DNA of 60,664 nucleotides from Pectobacterium versatile (GTDB lineage Bacteria > Pseudomonadota > Gammaproteobacteria > Enterobacterales > Enterobacteriaceae): contig NZ_JAINZP010000025.1 of assembly GCF_020166435.1 (NCBI RefSeq), positions 1 to 60,664 on the forward strand, read 5' to 3'. A model generated the notes under the pieces. It was given only the letters and a program-made list of their open reading frames with translations. It did no database searches and was not told the origin of the DNA. The position numbers were made by a program, and so were the translations under genes. Positions 1 to 7,847 of the stretch are shown one piece after another (within the stretch, counting starts at the first letter, position 1; every line of letters begins with the position of its first letter).

Positions 1-3
1 CGC

Positions 4-25
4 GATTGGCCCCTTATTTTTTGTG
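4..25. repeat. Direct repeat copy 1 (att-like, terminator 3' half)
   Basis: A 22-bp stretch (GATTGGCCCC followed by TTATTTTTTGTG) is repeated exactly at 2787-2808, and the similarity continues imperfectly for about 12 more bases. It is the right arm and T-run of a rho-independent terminator whose left arm lies outside the window here. The second copy adjoins the 3' end of an integrase remnant, which is where lambdoid att sites lie, so an attachment-site origin is possible but unproven. Confidence 0.5.
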
Positions 26-333
26 CTAAAAATCTTCTCACGGGCTTTTGTGCTTATATCAGGAGGGATAATGATGGCAACCTCACTCATAATCCCTCCT
101 GCCGATAGCTATCCGCTGAAACATTACCCAGAACCCAACGCAGGGCTGACGCATAATCGCCAGTCGCGCCTTCAAGGGCCTTGGTGTTTTAGTCTACCTA
201 AAATTTCATGCTGACGGCAAACACGTTCATGGCCAGATACACCGCTGGTGGCTTGTACCAGTTCCTTTACTTTTTCCCGTTGCAGTTCCGGCTCCATGGT
301 TGCCAATTGTCTAAATAACTTCGCATAATAGCG

Positions 334-1366
334 CTACACTTTAGCCAGATCATGTTGATTGCTGGGGAACGGCGAAGTCGCATTCATAAATAGCTTTACC
401 CGTTCCAGTAACTACCACATATACCGGCACTGATGGTTACGCATTATGGTTTCGTGTAACGACAACCAGAGCAACTCGATGGGATGCAGCCACGGCGAAT
501 ACCTAGGCAGGAACAACAACCGGAACGCCGTATTTTTTTCCAGCCACCGTTCCACCTTGCGGCTTTTATGAATTGATGTAGTTATCAACGACCAGCGTAA
601 TGGTTTTCGCTCGCCGATATGTCCGCCATAATATCTTTAACAGATTGATAAATAAATCAGAACACTTTTTGCTGCCGCCGACGTAATGGACTCGCCCCGT
701 ATCCGAATGCAGTGCCCCTGCCAGATAGTACTTTTGGTTATGTCCCAGCGTAGTCACACGTTTCTGTTGCTTTTTGAGCATCCAGTCCGCGCCTATTTTC
801 GGGTTCAGGTCGATATCAATTTCATCCTAATAAAACACGGGATGCTCTGTTTGCTTCTGGCCGACGGTGCATTCGATGGCGAGACGTTTTTCCTCATAAT
901 GCGGGTCTTTGATTTTCAGTGTTGGTGTGGCTCTGCGCCAGACAATGCCCGCTCATCTCAGGTAGCGGTGCAACGTGGCGGGATGAAGTGCTAGATTAAA
1001 AAGCCGATTAACGATAAGTGCCAATAACTCGGTGCTCCAGCGGGAACGCAGCCAGCCAAAATCCTGAGGAGAACGTTGAATTAAAAGCGGGAGAGTATGC
1101 AGGATATCGGCGACTGACCAGCGAGGTTCTTGTCCAGATGTGAGGCTCTTTAGCCCTTCAACACCATGTAAAGTAAACCAACTTATCCATCGTCCAACGG
1201 ATGAACGAGCGGCACAGAGCAGTCTGGCGACGTAGGTAACGGTCATTCCCCGATTCAGCATCAGTATGGCGATGAGTCGTCTGGAATGGTTTTTATCGCG
1301 TGTTTGTTGGGCTTCTTTACGCATTAGTCGTCGTTCTTCATCAGAGATTGCTGCTATGATCGGCAT
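334..1366 (-). pseudogene. IS630-family transposase, decayed
   Basis: Reading in from 1366, the frame begins with a helix-turn-helix N-terminal half (residues 1-137, ending TLHRYLR). It is then interrupted by in-frame stops at 953-955 and 827-829. The DDE half continues with DIDLNPKIGADW and LVVDNY, is shifted by what looks like one inserted base near 568-573, resumes with KSRKVERWLEKN and the catalytic Glu motif YSPWLHPIELLW, meets a third stop at 412-414, and ends DLAKV at 334. The span of 1033 nt equals 344 codons plus one base, which fits a single insertion in a normal-length IS630 transposase of about 343 codons. I could not identify terminal inverted repeats or a TA duplication. The element is certainly inactive. 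Confidence 0.9.
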
Positions 1367-1517
1367 CGCTCAGTCTGGTTGGTGATTTGTGATGTGTGGC
1401 GATTGATCAGATCGCACAACTCGGACTGAGTTCCCTTAAAGTGATCTACTATTTAGCTTGGGTAGGAAGTATGACTTAATGTAGTGCTTCAGGCACTATC
1501 ATAACAGGAGATGAACT

Positions 1518-1982
1518 ATGGGTGTTTTTTCTCATTTTGCCGATATTGTGCGCGCCAATATAAATTTTTTGCCGAATAAAACTGAGGGTCCACTATTAGC
1601 TTTAGTCATAGTTGTGCTGTTGTCAGGCTGTGGAATATCAACACCATCCCGTCAACAGATAGCTACGTTCAAAAATGACGAATTGTGCAAAGCATTGGGT
1701 ACATATAATTATGATGGTCAAACCATTCTTCGATTAACTGCGGAACTGAAACGGCGGGGCAGTAGCATCAATCAAGAACAATGCTATGCGCTTTCACGTA
1801 CCAACATGAATCCCCATGATTATCTCATAGGTGGAGAAGGCATGAATAACAACCTAGGGGATTTGCGGCAAGAACGCAATGAACGTGAAATAATACAAGA
1901 AAAACAAAGACAACAACAGTTGGAGTTAGAACGGCAAAGTAAAATAACTGAAAGTGTTAAGAAATGGTCTTTGTCACATTAA
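1518..1982 (+). CDS. Putative lipoprotein, unknown function
   Basis: The protein has 154 residues and a good ribosome binding site (AGGAG) seven bases before ATG. Residues 25-37 are hydrophobic and lead to the lipobox LLSGC at about residue 38, so a lipid-anchored protein is predicted, although the 24 residues before the hydrophobic core make an unusually long n-region. A shorter start is possible. The C-terminal third (about 110-145) is Glu/Gln/Arg rich (QERNEREIIQEKQRQQQ) and probably forms a coiled coil. It stands between two dead transposase genes. I do not recognise the family; a phage or plasmid cargo lipoprotein is a guess. Confidence 0.6.
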   Translation: MGVFSHFADIVRANINFLPNKTEGPLLALVIVVLLSGCGISTPSRQQIATFKNDELCKALGTYNYDGQTILRLTAELKRRGSSINQEQCYALSRTNMNPHDYLIGGEGMNNNLGDLRQERNEREIIQEKQRQQQLELERQSKITESVKKWSLSH

Positions 1983-2082
1983 GTGTACTTGGGCACTGTA
2001 TCAGAGCAAGTGAGCCTGTAATTAAAATTGTGTAATTGCCCGTTTTTGATATGTTCACTCCAACTGTGGAGACAGGCAAATT

Positions 2083-2641
2083 ATGGACGAAAAGAAACTT
2101 AAGGTACTTTCTGCCGAACCGGCTAAAGGCATCAAAACTGAAGCTGACCTCAATGCATTTTCTCGCATGCTGACGACGTTAACCGTCGAAGCAGCACTGA
2201 ATGCTGAACTGTCAGAGCACCTCGAGCACGAGAAAAATGTCCCAAAATTAGGCTCGAATACCCGCAACGGGTATTCATCCAAAACGCTTCTTTGCGATGA
2301 CGGCGAAATAGAGCTGAACGCGCCACGTGACCGTGAAGATACCTTCGATCCTCAACTCATAAAGAAAAACCAGACGCGTATTACCCCGATGGGGAGCCAG
2401 ATTTTGTCCCTGTACGCCAAAGGTATGACGACCCGTGAGAGCGTCGCCACCTTCAAAGAAATGTACGATGCTGATGTTTCGCCTGCGTTGATATCGAAAG
2501 TCACCGACGCAGTTAAATAGCTGGTTGTCGAGTGGCAAAATAGGCTTCTGGAGTTTCTCTATCCCATTGTTTATCTTGACTGTATCGTGGTAAAGGTTCG
2601 TCACAATGGTTCTGTCATTAACAAAGCCGTCTTCCTCGCGT
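2083..2641 (+). pseudogene. IS256-family transposase, truncated
   Basis: The open frame 2083-2520 encodes the N-terminal 145 residues of an IS256 (mutator-type) transposase. Recognisable segments are KTEADLNAFSRML, HEKNVPKLGSNTRNGYSSKT and YAKGMTTRESVATFKEMYDA. A TAG codon at 2518-2520 replaces what should be a sense codon, because the same frame continues with recognisable transposase sequence ([29 protein letters not shown]) until about 2641, where homology stops abruptly. The family normally runs to about 400 residues, so over half, including the rest of the catalytic domain, is gone. The AGGCAA before ATG is a weak ribosome binding site. Confidence 0.88.
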
Positions 2642-2780
2642 TCTCTTGAACAATATGTAGGTGGTCATCCCAGATATCTGAAAATTTCATATTGGCAATA
2701 CCCCTACGGAAATGTAGCGAGTTTGCGCAGGACATCATCGATAACATGTAATCCAGTATTAAGCATGGGTTAACAATAGG

Positions 2781-2802
2781 GGCCTTGATTGGCCCCTTAT
2801 TT
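2781..2802 (+). terminator. Rho-independent terminator; contains direct repeat copy 2
   Basis: GGGGCC and GGCCCC flank a TTGATT loop, followed by TTATTTTTT. Bases 2787-2808 are identical to 4-25. It lies 57 bp beyond the stop of the integrase remnant. Confidence 0.7.
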
Positions 2803-2864
2803 TTTGTGTTAAAAACCTTTCCCCAAAACTCTCCCCAAAATGTTTCCCCAAAACCGTTCAATAA

Positions 2865-3035
2865 CTAGGCTAGTTTTGTGCCGATAATCACCCAATCCTT
2901 ACCTCTGTCATCGTTATATTTGTCAGTCATTTTCCTCGATCTGTGACCTGGTAGTTTCTGAGTGTCGATCCCTCGATCGCGATAAAGCCTTTCTGAAAGA
3001 AATCGTTGTTCGTGAAAGGTTGGCTCAGTTCCCTA
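2865..3035 (-). pseudogene. Phage integrase (tyrosine recombinase), C-terminal remnant
   Basis: Only 55 codons remain open, starting GTEPTFHEQR and ending IIGTKLA. They carry the catalytic signature of lambda-type tyrosine recombinases: HEQR (the HxxR box), LPGHRS (the second His) and the nucleophile Tyr in MTDKYNDDRG. The last part resembles the end of lambda Int. An in-frame stop at 3033-3035 closes the frame upstream, and recognisable sequence (IDMGLGN) appears there in another frame, so the gene is both truncated and frameshifted. The arrangement int 3' end, then a terminator-like repeat, matches the position of attP next to int in lambdoid phages. Confidence 0.8.
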
Positions 3036-3135
3036 ATCCCATATCGATCCGCTTTTATCTCTGACTTTTTGAATGTAGAAGTCAGTATTTTTGTTGATAC
3101 GCGTTACGTATACGGGCGGTTGTTGGAGAAAAATA

Positions 3136-3462
3136 ATGTTGGAGGCGGTGTTATACGGAGTTTTCACACTAGCGGTGATTTTCGCTCTGGAATATCACGA
3201 CGTCCACAATGAGATTGCCCATCAGGACAATCAGCACAGCACAAATATTAAAGTGAATTCAGATGAAACACAGATCGTTTACTGGACAATTATCAAACGT
3301 GACCCAATCGGTCGTCAGTGCGTTAGCGATGATGTTGCGGATCGGTTGCTTGACTACACGTACCGTTTACGTGCTAGCACAATACGTCCCGTTACAAGCG
3401 GAACTGACTTTCACTGCCACCGGTTGCAAACTGACGTATGCGCAGGTTGTTTATTGGATTGA
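3136..3462 (+). CDS. Putative phage i-spanin (Rz/LysB-like)
   Basis: The predicted 108-residue protein starts at the ATG at 3136, preceded by GGAG. Residues 2-19 form one N-terminal membrane segment (AVLYGVFTLAVIFAL), then a polar periplasmic part with DDVADRLLDYTYRLRAST. The next ORF begins inside it in the +1 frame and runs past its end, the usual embedded or overlapping layout of Rz/Rz1-type spanin genes. It is shorter than typical i-spanins (about 140-160) and may be internally deleted. In a complete phage it would span the inner membrane and, with the outer-membrane lipoprotein, disrupt the envelope at lysis. I infer the family from topology and partner, not from strong sequence recognition. 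Confidence 0.5.
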   Translation: MLEAVLYGVFTLAVIFALEYHDVHNEIAHQDNQHSTNIKVNSDETQIVYWTIIKRDPIGRQCVSDDVADRLLDYTYRLRASTIRPVTSGTDFHCHRLQTDVCAGCLLD

Positions 3463-3544
3463 TCCGCTATTGACGGCAATTGATCAAGCTAACAATCAGC
3501 TTTCTGGAATACGTAGAACGGAATCCATTTATTCCTCGCAATAG
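3263..3544 (+). CDS. Putative phage o-spanin (Rz1/LysC-like)
   Basis: This 93-residue ORF overlaps the i-spanin-like gene for 200 bp in another frame. Its C-terminal half (TRTVYV, YVPLQAELT, LTYAQVVYWIDPLLTAIDQANNQLSGIR) resembles LysC-type outer-membrane spanins, which have the pattern R-T-x-Y-V, a Pro-rich turn and a terminal helix with a conserved Asn. A Cys preceded by a hydrophobic run (SALAMMLRIGC) could be the lipidation site, though Arg at -3 is unusual for a lipobox. Known o-spanins are short lipoproteins that pair with Rz. It is probably a prophage leftover; whether it is still functional cannot be judged. Confidence 0.5.
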   Translation: MKHRSFTGQLSNVTQSVVSALAMMLRIGCLTTRTVYVLAQYVPLQAELTFTATGCKLTYAQVVYWIDPLLTAIDQANNQLSGIRRTESIYSSQ

Positions 3545-3572
3545 TGGGGATCTTTTATCAAGAGGAAGTGAA

Positions 3573-4451
3573 ATGAAAAAATACGCTATTGCGTTAATGT
3601 GCCTGTTTTCGGTTTCAGCATTTGCCGAGACCTATAAAGGCTATCCTGATATCCCAGGCAATGCAGTTGGTTTTGCTACAGAGGTCGTCAGTTATACTCC
3701 AGGGAAAAATGTAGACTCAAATCGTAAAGTGCCAGAGCGGGTTTTGGGGGAGCCTACTGTTTACAGTACTGGTAATGTGTCATTATCTCTTGGTTCAGCA
3801 GGCAGTATGGTTGTCGGTTTTGCTCCGTACGCTATTAAGAAAAGTGGCACAGCAGACGCTGATTTTTATATTTATGAAGTTGGGATTTACGAATCATGGG
3901 ATGCTTATGTTTCTAATGATGGCAATTTATGGATCAAGGCTACTGCGGTATTTACTGAGATCAATCCTGAGCCGGACAGTATCGTCGCAACTCGTGGTTC
4001 AGTTATTGGCTATGATGTTGACGTTATTGATTCGACAGAAGATTCATTTGCCTATCTAAAAATCGTAGACACGAGCCTATCATCCTATACAGGGTCAGCC
4101 GGTTCAGATATTGATTCTATTGTTATTACGAGTGCTAAAGCACTCGGCACTGAAATATTTGTCGACACCGACTCACGCAACGGCAAGGTTTACAATCTGT
4201 ATCAGAATGATGTCACTGGAGCAGTAGGCGTCAAAATCATTAATAAAGATAACGTTGTGTCGTATGTCCCTTTCTCTACCGATGACTCTTTGAAGGCTAT
4301 GGCATTATCGCTACAAGGTGATTTCAATTGTGATGATGAAAAAGATATTAACGTCTTGGCAGCGCGTAAATCTGATAACATCCACTTAAACATCATCAAG
4401 CAGCAAAATGGCACAGCCATTAGGACTATCGATAACTCAGTTATCAAATAA
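3573..4451 (+). CDS. Secreted protein of unknown function
   Basis: I chose the ATG at 3573, preceded by AGAGGAAG. It gives 292 residues with a classical signal peptide (MKKYAIALMCLFSVSAFA, cleavage before ET). The mature part is acidic, Ser/Thr/Val rich and beta-strand-like, with the segments YTPGKNV, VPERVLGEP, SLSLGSAGSMVVGF and DADFYIYEVG. These recall the bacterial cell-surface family in which a 'gdp...slG-fGGs-vLgFd' pattern precedes an 'fkvyeng' pattern. That resemblance is from memory and weak. It follows the spanin-like pair by about 30 bp and is followed by a terminator at 4627, so it may be prophage cargo. A role is not assignable. Confidence 0.65.
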   Translation: MKKYAIALMCLFSVSAFAETYKGYPDIPGNAVGFATEVVSYTPGKNVDSNRKVPERVLGEPTVYSTGNVSLSLGSAGSMVVGFAPYAIKKSGTADADFYIYEVGIYESWDAYVSNDGNLWIKATAVFTEINPEPDSIVATRGSVIGYDVDVIDSTEDSFAYLKIVDTSLSSYTGSAGSDIDSIVITSAKALGTEIFVDTDSRNGKVYNLYQNDVTGAVGVKIINKDNVVSYVPFSTDDSLKAMALSLQGDFNCDDEKDINVLAARKSDNIHLNIIKQQNGTAIRTIDNSVIK

Positions 4452-4626
4452 GGCATTACAGCAGGCATTCACTGAGTGCCTGTGATAATGACTGACCTCA
4501 ATGCAGCGCTTCATCAGCACCAGTGGTAAATGTAACACCGTTCCTCCTATAGCGAGCCTAGATGGGTTGTATTTTAACCAAATAACGCCATTAATCGGTA
4601 AGTCTCAATTCAGGGGAAACTACACT

Positions 4627-4647
4627 GGGCCGATTTGGCCCCTTTTT
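4627..4647 (+). terminator. Rho-independent terminator
   Basis: GGGCC and GGCCCC flank GATTT, followed by TTTTTT. The T-run is on the plus strand, so it serves the secreted-protein gene upstream rather than yccM, which converges on it. It resembles the terminator-like repeats at 4 and 2787. Confidence 0.65.
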
Positions 4648-5756
4648 TACGGATGACCAATCCCCTGTGAGTCGGGAATGAGCCGGAAGTACATGTGTTC
4701 AGGGATCGGGCTGTCCCAGCCGCCGATGTACATCGCAAAGCCGATCATGCCGAAAAGGATGCCGAGTACCACCGCTGTCATCGCAATACCGGACAGTGCG
4801 GTTTGTCGCCATAGCGGTTTGGCAGCTTCTCTGCCCTTTTGCTGTGAGTCTGAAGGCTTCGTAAGCGAAAAATGGAGCGTCGATGCTACCGGGCAGGATT
4901 CGACGCAGGTCATGCAGGCTGTACATTCCGCCGTTCTCACCTGAATGAGCTTATCCACTGGGATGTTAGATGGGCAGGCTTTAGCGCACTTGCCGCAATC
5001 GATACAACGGGTGGCGTTGCGACGAATTTTAAAAGGGGACAGCAGCGAAAATACCCCTAAAAGCGCGCCGTAAGGACATAGATAGCGACACCAGAAATGG
5101 TGGATAAACAGGCTGGTAAACGTAAAAAGAAAAACGCTGACCAACGTGATAGTGCCGATATTGCGGAAAAAACCGAGCATTTTGACGTCGGCGATCAGAC
5201 CGTAAGGCGACATCAGGAACATATAAATGCCCTGTGCTGGCATCGATAAAGCGATATAGAGGAAAAAGCCTAATAGCAGATATTTCAGGCTACGCAGTGG
5301 AATATCCAGCCACTTCGGGAGAATGAAATGACGCCCAAATATTTTCCCCCCCAAAGCAGCCACCCACTCGGAAATCGTGCCGATAGGGCACAGCCAGGAG
5401 CAGAATGATTTCTTCAGTAACAGGCTGATAAAAATAAATGTGACAAGTAATAGCATTGACGCAAGGTGGATAGGGGGAAAATCACCCGTTTCCCAAGTGA
5501 ACTTCACGTTCATCAATCCGGCAATTGGCAACCAGCCTTCAATACCACCCGGTCTCGACATATAAAGGCTTGTGCCGCCGGTTTCAAAGTAGCGTACCCA
5601 AAAATAGAAGGTGATGCCGATATAAACGTTGATTGTCAGTAGTAAAATTTGTGTTGCTCTGCGCCAGGTCAGAGCGTTGCGCCTGTCGTTCCAGGGAAGT
5701 TTACCACCAGTTGTTCCGGGTCGACGTTGCCAGCGCTTTCTTACTTTTTCGCTCAT
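4647..5756 (-). CDS. yccM: Electron-transport membrane protein YccM (NapH-like, 4Fe-4S)
   Basis: This 369-residue protein matches E. coli YccM closely from the start (WQRRPGTTGGKLPWND) to the end (RLIPD...IGHP). It has about five membrane helices, two CxxxCP sites at membrane edges (CSWLCP, CRYLCP) and two ferredoxin-type clusters (CIDCGKCAKACP, CTACMTCVESCP). It should pass electrons between the quinone pool and an unknown periplasmic partner, as NapH, NosR and CcoG relatives do. GGAGG stands nine bases before the ATG. A near-perfect NsrR-type palindrome at 5858-5874 lies about 100 bp upstream, suggesting control by nitric oxide. No partner subunit is adjacent. In E. coli the gene lies near the tor genes, so the position here is different. 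Confidence 0.92.
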   Translation of the reverse strand: MSEKVRKRWQRRPGTTGGKLPWNDRRNALTWRRATQILLLTINVYIGITFYFWVRYFETGGTSLYMSRPGGIEGWLPIAGLMNVKFTWETGDFPPIHLASMLLLVTFIFISLLLKKSFCSWLCPIGTISEWVAALGGKIFGRHFILPKWLDIPLRSLKYLLLGFFLYIALSMPAQGIYMFLMSPYGLIADVKMLGFFRNIGTITLVSVFLFTFTSLFIHHFWCRYLCPYGALLGVFSLLSPFKIRRNATRCIDCGKCAKACPSNIPVDKLIQVRTAECTACMTCVESCPVASTLHFSLTKPSDSQQKGREAAKPLWRQTALSGIAMTAVVLGILFGMIGFAMYIGGWDSPIPEHMYFRLIPDSQGIGHP

Positions 5757-5857
5757 TACTCTTAATTACCTCCATTATATTTTTCGCTCGGCATTTTCAG
5801 CACACCGAGGGATCGTGTGGTTACGTTATCACGCTCTTAACCGCCAAAAATTGATTT

Positions 5858-5874
5858 ATGCATTGTAAATGCAT
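5858..5874 (-). promoter_or_regulatory. NsrR-like operator upstream of yccM
   Basis: ATGCATTGTAAATGCAT is an inverted repeat that fits the core of the NsrR consensus (ATGCATTT-N-AAATGCAT). It differs at few positions from the box before ygbA (28696-28712). NsrR is the nitric-oxide-sensing Fe-S repressor of enterobacteria. Confidence 0.55.
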
Positions 5875-6061
5875 GTTTTTGAGTTTTTTAGCTGATTGAT
5901 TTATATAAGAAGATAAACAAATATCGTGGACGATATGACATATGTATTGAATGACAGGATATAGTGTTGGCGGGTTTTACTTAAAAAATAACGTTAGGTA
6001 TATCATAAATAAAGGGTACGCAAACGTACCCATTTTACTAATTTCTACAAGCTATCTCGAT

Positions 6062-6096
6062 TATACTCATCATATTTCAAATCGTATGGGCGTTGG
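6062..6096. repeat. Degenerate ERIC fragment
   Basis: About 27 of 35 positions match the left end of the full ERIC element at 34662 (TATAC.C.TCATA.TTCAA, then CG.ATG.GCGTTGG). The rest of the element is not recognisable. Confidence 0.5.
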
Positions 6097-6304
6097 ATGT
6101 ATGACTTAGTTCGCTCCTTGAGTGATTTAAAATTATTTAAAAATTAATTATTTTCAGGGGTGTCAGTCATCCGAATTCCTTATTGGAGTTGGTTTATTGG
6201 AATATTTTATCTTGTTACATATTGTGAAAAATCGAATTACCTAGATTGTATATTGTTAGAATTGCAGGTGGTTATTGGATCATGATTTCTTTATATTGAT
6301 TATA

Positions 6305-6655
6305 TTACGAATGATTTTGTTGTTTTATTTTTAATTCTTCTTTTCGCATTGTTCTGACAATTTTATAAATCCATTGCAGTGAGACATTATATTTTTTAGC
6401 CAAAGCGCTGTGATTGCGACCGTCGAACTCCTCATATATTTGAAGATCGCGTTGAGAGGCACGCCAGGAGATCCCCATCGGGAAGTAAACGTTTTGTCCT
6501 CCCCATACGGTCATCATATGTTTGGCAACGGCATTGCCGACTAGTTCGGCGGTTTGTGGATCCAGTTCTGTGACGTTTTTGACCGTATTGGCGACATGTT
6601 GAGAAAGTTCGACCAGAAGCTCAGGACCTTTACTACGAAATTGTGGTTCAGTCAT
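6305..6655 (-). CDS. Mor/C-family transcriptional regulator
   Basis: The 116-residue protein has the hallmarks of the Mu Mor/C activators: an N-terminal dimerisation helix region with ELDPQTAELVGNAVAKHM, the strand motif GGQNVYFPMG, and a C-terminal helix-turn-helix (HSALAKKYNVSLQWIYKIVRTMRKEE). In phage Mu these proteins activate middle and late promoters. Here no phage genes follow, so it is a solitary domesticated regulator or prophage relic. It lies on the same strand as the CI-like repressor about 450 bp upstream. The region before it contains several GGTTGTTTTT-like tracts that could be binding sites; this is inference only. Confidence 0.85.
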   Translation of the reverse strand: MTEPQFRSKGPELLVELSQHVANTVKNVTELDPQTAELVGNAVAKHMMTVWGGQNVYFPMGISWRASQRDLQIYEEFDGRNHSALAKKYNVSLQWIYKIVRTMRKEELKIKQQNHS

Positions 6656-7106
6656 AAATCACCTTATTGTTATGCATGTGCGTTGTTACTGACGTGAAAA
6701 CTGGGTTGCTACGTTTGCAGGGATTGTCCTGCTGGTACATGTCTATTTAAAACCATGGTTGTTTTTATGTCAACATCTTTAGTTTTAATTTGGGTTGTTT
6801 TTGGTTGTTAGTAGACGTGTTCGACTGCGTGATTACACGCAACGAGTGCATGGCAGGCAAGCAAAAAAATCCCGCCATAGGGCGGGAAAGCAACACATAG
6901 ATAGGAGGAATAACACAACATCAACAAGGGGGTGATAAAACAATAGCACGGCGATTGTATAAAATTGTTATGCGTGGGTAAGGTTATTTGGGCGAGAGTA
7001 AGCGTTTTTTTGAAATGTGAAACAAAGCTGGTGCCCGCATTGGCCACCGGCTTTGATTAGAGGAAAAAAGCGATAGCTATGTAAGTGAAAAATCACCTAT
7101 ATCGGG
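6656..7106. other. Intergenic region, 451 bp, several hairpins
   Basis: It contains repeated TTGTTTTT tracts (6735-6810), a minus-strand terminator (6863-6886) and a hairpin at 7023-7055 (AAGCTGGTG pairing with CACCGGCTT with one mismatch). A 79-codon minus-strand frame (6808-7047, GTG start) has no ribosome binding site and is not called. A short non-coding transcript ending at 6863 is possible. Confidence 0.5.
6863..6886 (-). terminator. Rho-independent terminator
   Basis: Read on the minus strand, CCCGCC and GGCGGG flank CTAT, followed by A and seven T. It is the first strong terminator downstream of the CI-like repressor. Confidence 0.7.
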
Positions 7107-7841
7107 CTATAACAGTACCGAATACCAGAACACTCGGCCGATGATCTCGACCTCTGATTCATAGGCTTCTTCGTCAACATCTCGGTTAAAACTATGGATA
7201 ACGAGAAGACCGCCAGGCTTGCGATAAAGTTGTTTGATTCGCTTGAGCTTATCGTTGCCGCTGCCCTCCTGAGCAATGGCGTAGAGTTTTCCATCAATGA
7301 TGCGCTTGTTGTTGGTATCAACGGCGACGGTGGTGCCATCCGGGATGATGGGCTCCATACTGTCACCTGCTGCTGGGAAACAAAGGACGCCTGAACCATC
7401 AGTATTTGCCCCGACCTTACGCAGCGTGGCTTTGGAAAAACGGAGCTTAAAGCCGTTGTAATCCTCACTTTGAATGCGTCCGTCGCCGCAAGCAAACTCA
7501 ATATCCTTTAAAAAAGGCACTTCCACCTCGTTTTCTGATAGTTCTGTCGTGCTGTCCCAAGCTGATACGGTGCCCCATTCTGATGCTGGCGGAATGCTCG
7601 ATTCCTGGAGTGATCGAACCACTCTGTCGTTACGAATTGGGCCTTCGCCATTTGCCAACCATTCAGGACGAATATGCAGTGCATTGGAAAGCTCAACAAT
7701 TTTAGTTGTCTGCGATGCTTTCCCCACCTCTATCTTCTGTATGGCAGCCTGAGATACACCAATCATGTCGCCAAGTGCTTTTTGACTAAGCCCTTGTGCA
7801 GTCCTGACGGTCTTTAATCGTTCTGCAAGTGTCGTTTTCAT
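7107..7841 (-). CDS. CI/LexA-type repressor (HTH_XRE plus S24 peptidase)
   Basis: The 244-residue protein has an N-terminal XRE helix-turn-helix (about 17-36, LSQKALGDMIGVSQAAIQKI), a linker, and a C-terminal S24 self-cleavage domain. The catalytic Ser is in GDSMEP (S161) and the Lys in KLKRIK (about K200). The cleavage site is Cys-Gly (ACGDG, C118-G119), as in UmuD, rather than the Ala-Gly of LexA and lambda CI. It should repress a target until RecA-stimulated self-cleavage. A palindromic operator (7848-7871) abuts its start codon, implying autoregulation. No clear Shine-Dalgarno sequence is visible, so the message may be leaderless or poorly translated. No cro or lytic genes follow on the opposite strand; it may govern a distant bacteriocin or prophage cluster. 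Confidence 0.85.
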   Translation of the reverse strand: MKTTLAERLKTVRTAQGLSQKALGDMIGVSQAAIQKIEVGKASQTTKIVELSNALHIRPEWLANGEGPIRNDRVVRSLQESSIPPASEWGTVSAWDSTTELSENEVEVPFLKDIEFACGDGRIQSEDYNGFKLRFSKATLRKVGANTDGSGVLCFPAAGDSMEPIIPDGTTVAVDTNNKRIIDGKLYAIAQEGSGNDKLKRIKQLYRKPGGLLVIHSFNRDVDEEAYESEVEIIGRVFWYSVLL

Positions 7842-7847
7842 TCGTTC

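Larger units (their letters stand above)
5757..6304. other. Intergenic region, 548 bp
   Basis: AT-rich. It holds the yccM leader with the NsrR-like box (5858-5874), a hairpin at 6014-6031 (GGGTACG and CGTACCC flanking CAAA) and a degenerate ERIC end (6062-6096). I see no ORF or RNA gene. Confidence 0.6.

Noticed and set aside
23-214. 63-codon plus-strand frame at the left edge
   Set aside because: No ribosome binding site or recognisable product, and it runs through the region next to the IS630 remnant; likely noise.
2601-2861. 86-codon minus-strand frame
   Set aside because: It runs through a terminator, the direct repeat and IS256 remnant sequence in antisense. At most a short internal part (KFSDIWDDHLHIV) may be an old gene piece.
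4647-5756. napH as a name for the Fe-S membrane protein
   Set aside because: No napG or other nap genes are adjacent and the sequence follows E. coli YccM end to end.
6808-7047. 79-codon minus-strand frame
   Set aside because: GTG start without ribosome binding site, Cys-rich low-complexity composition, and it passes through a terminator.
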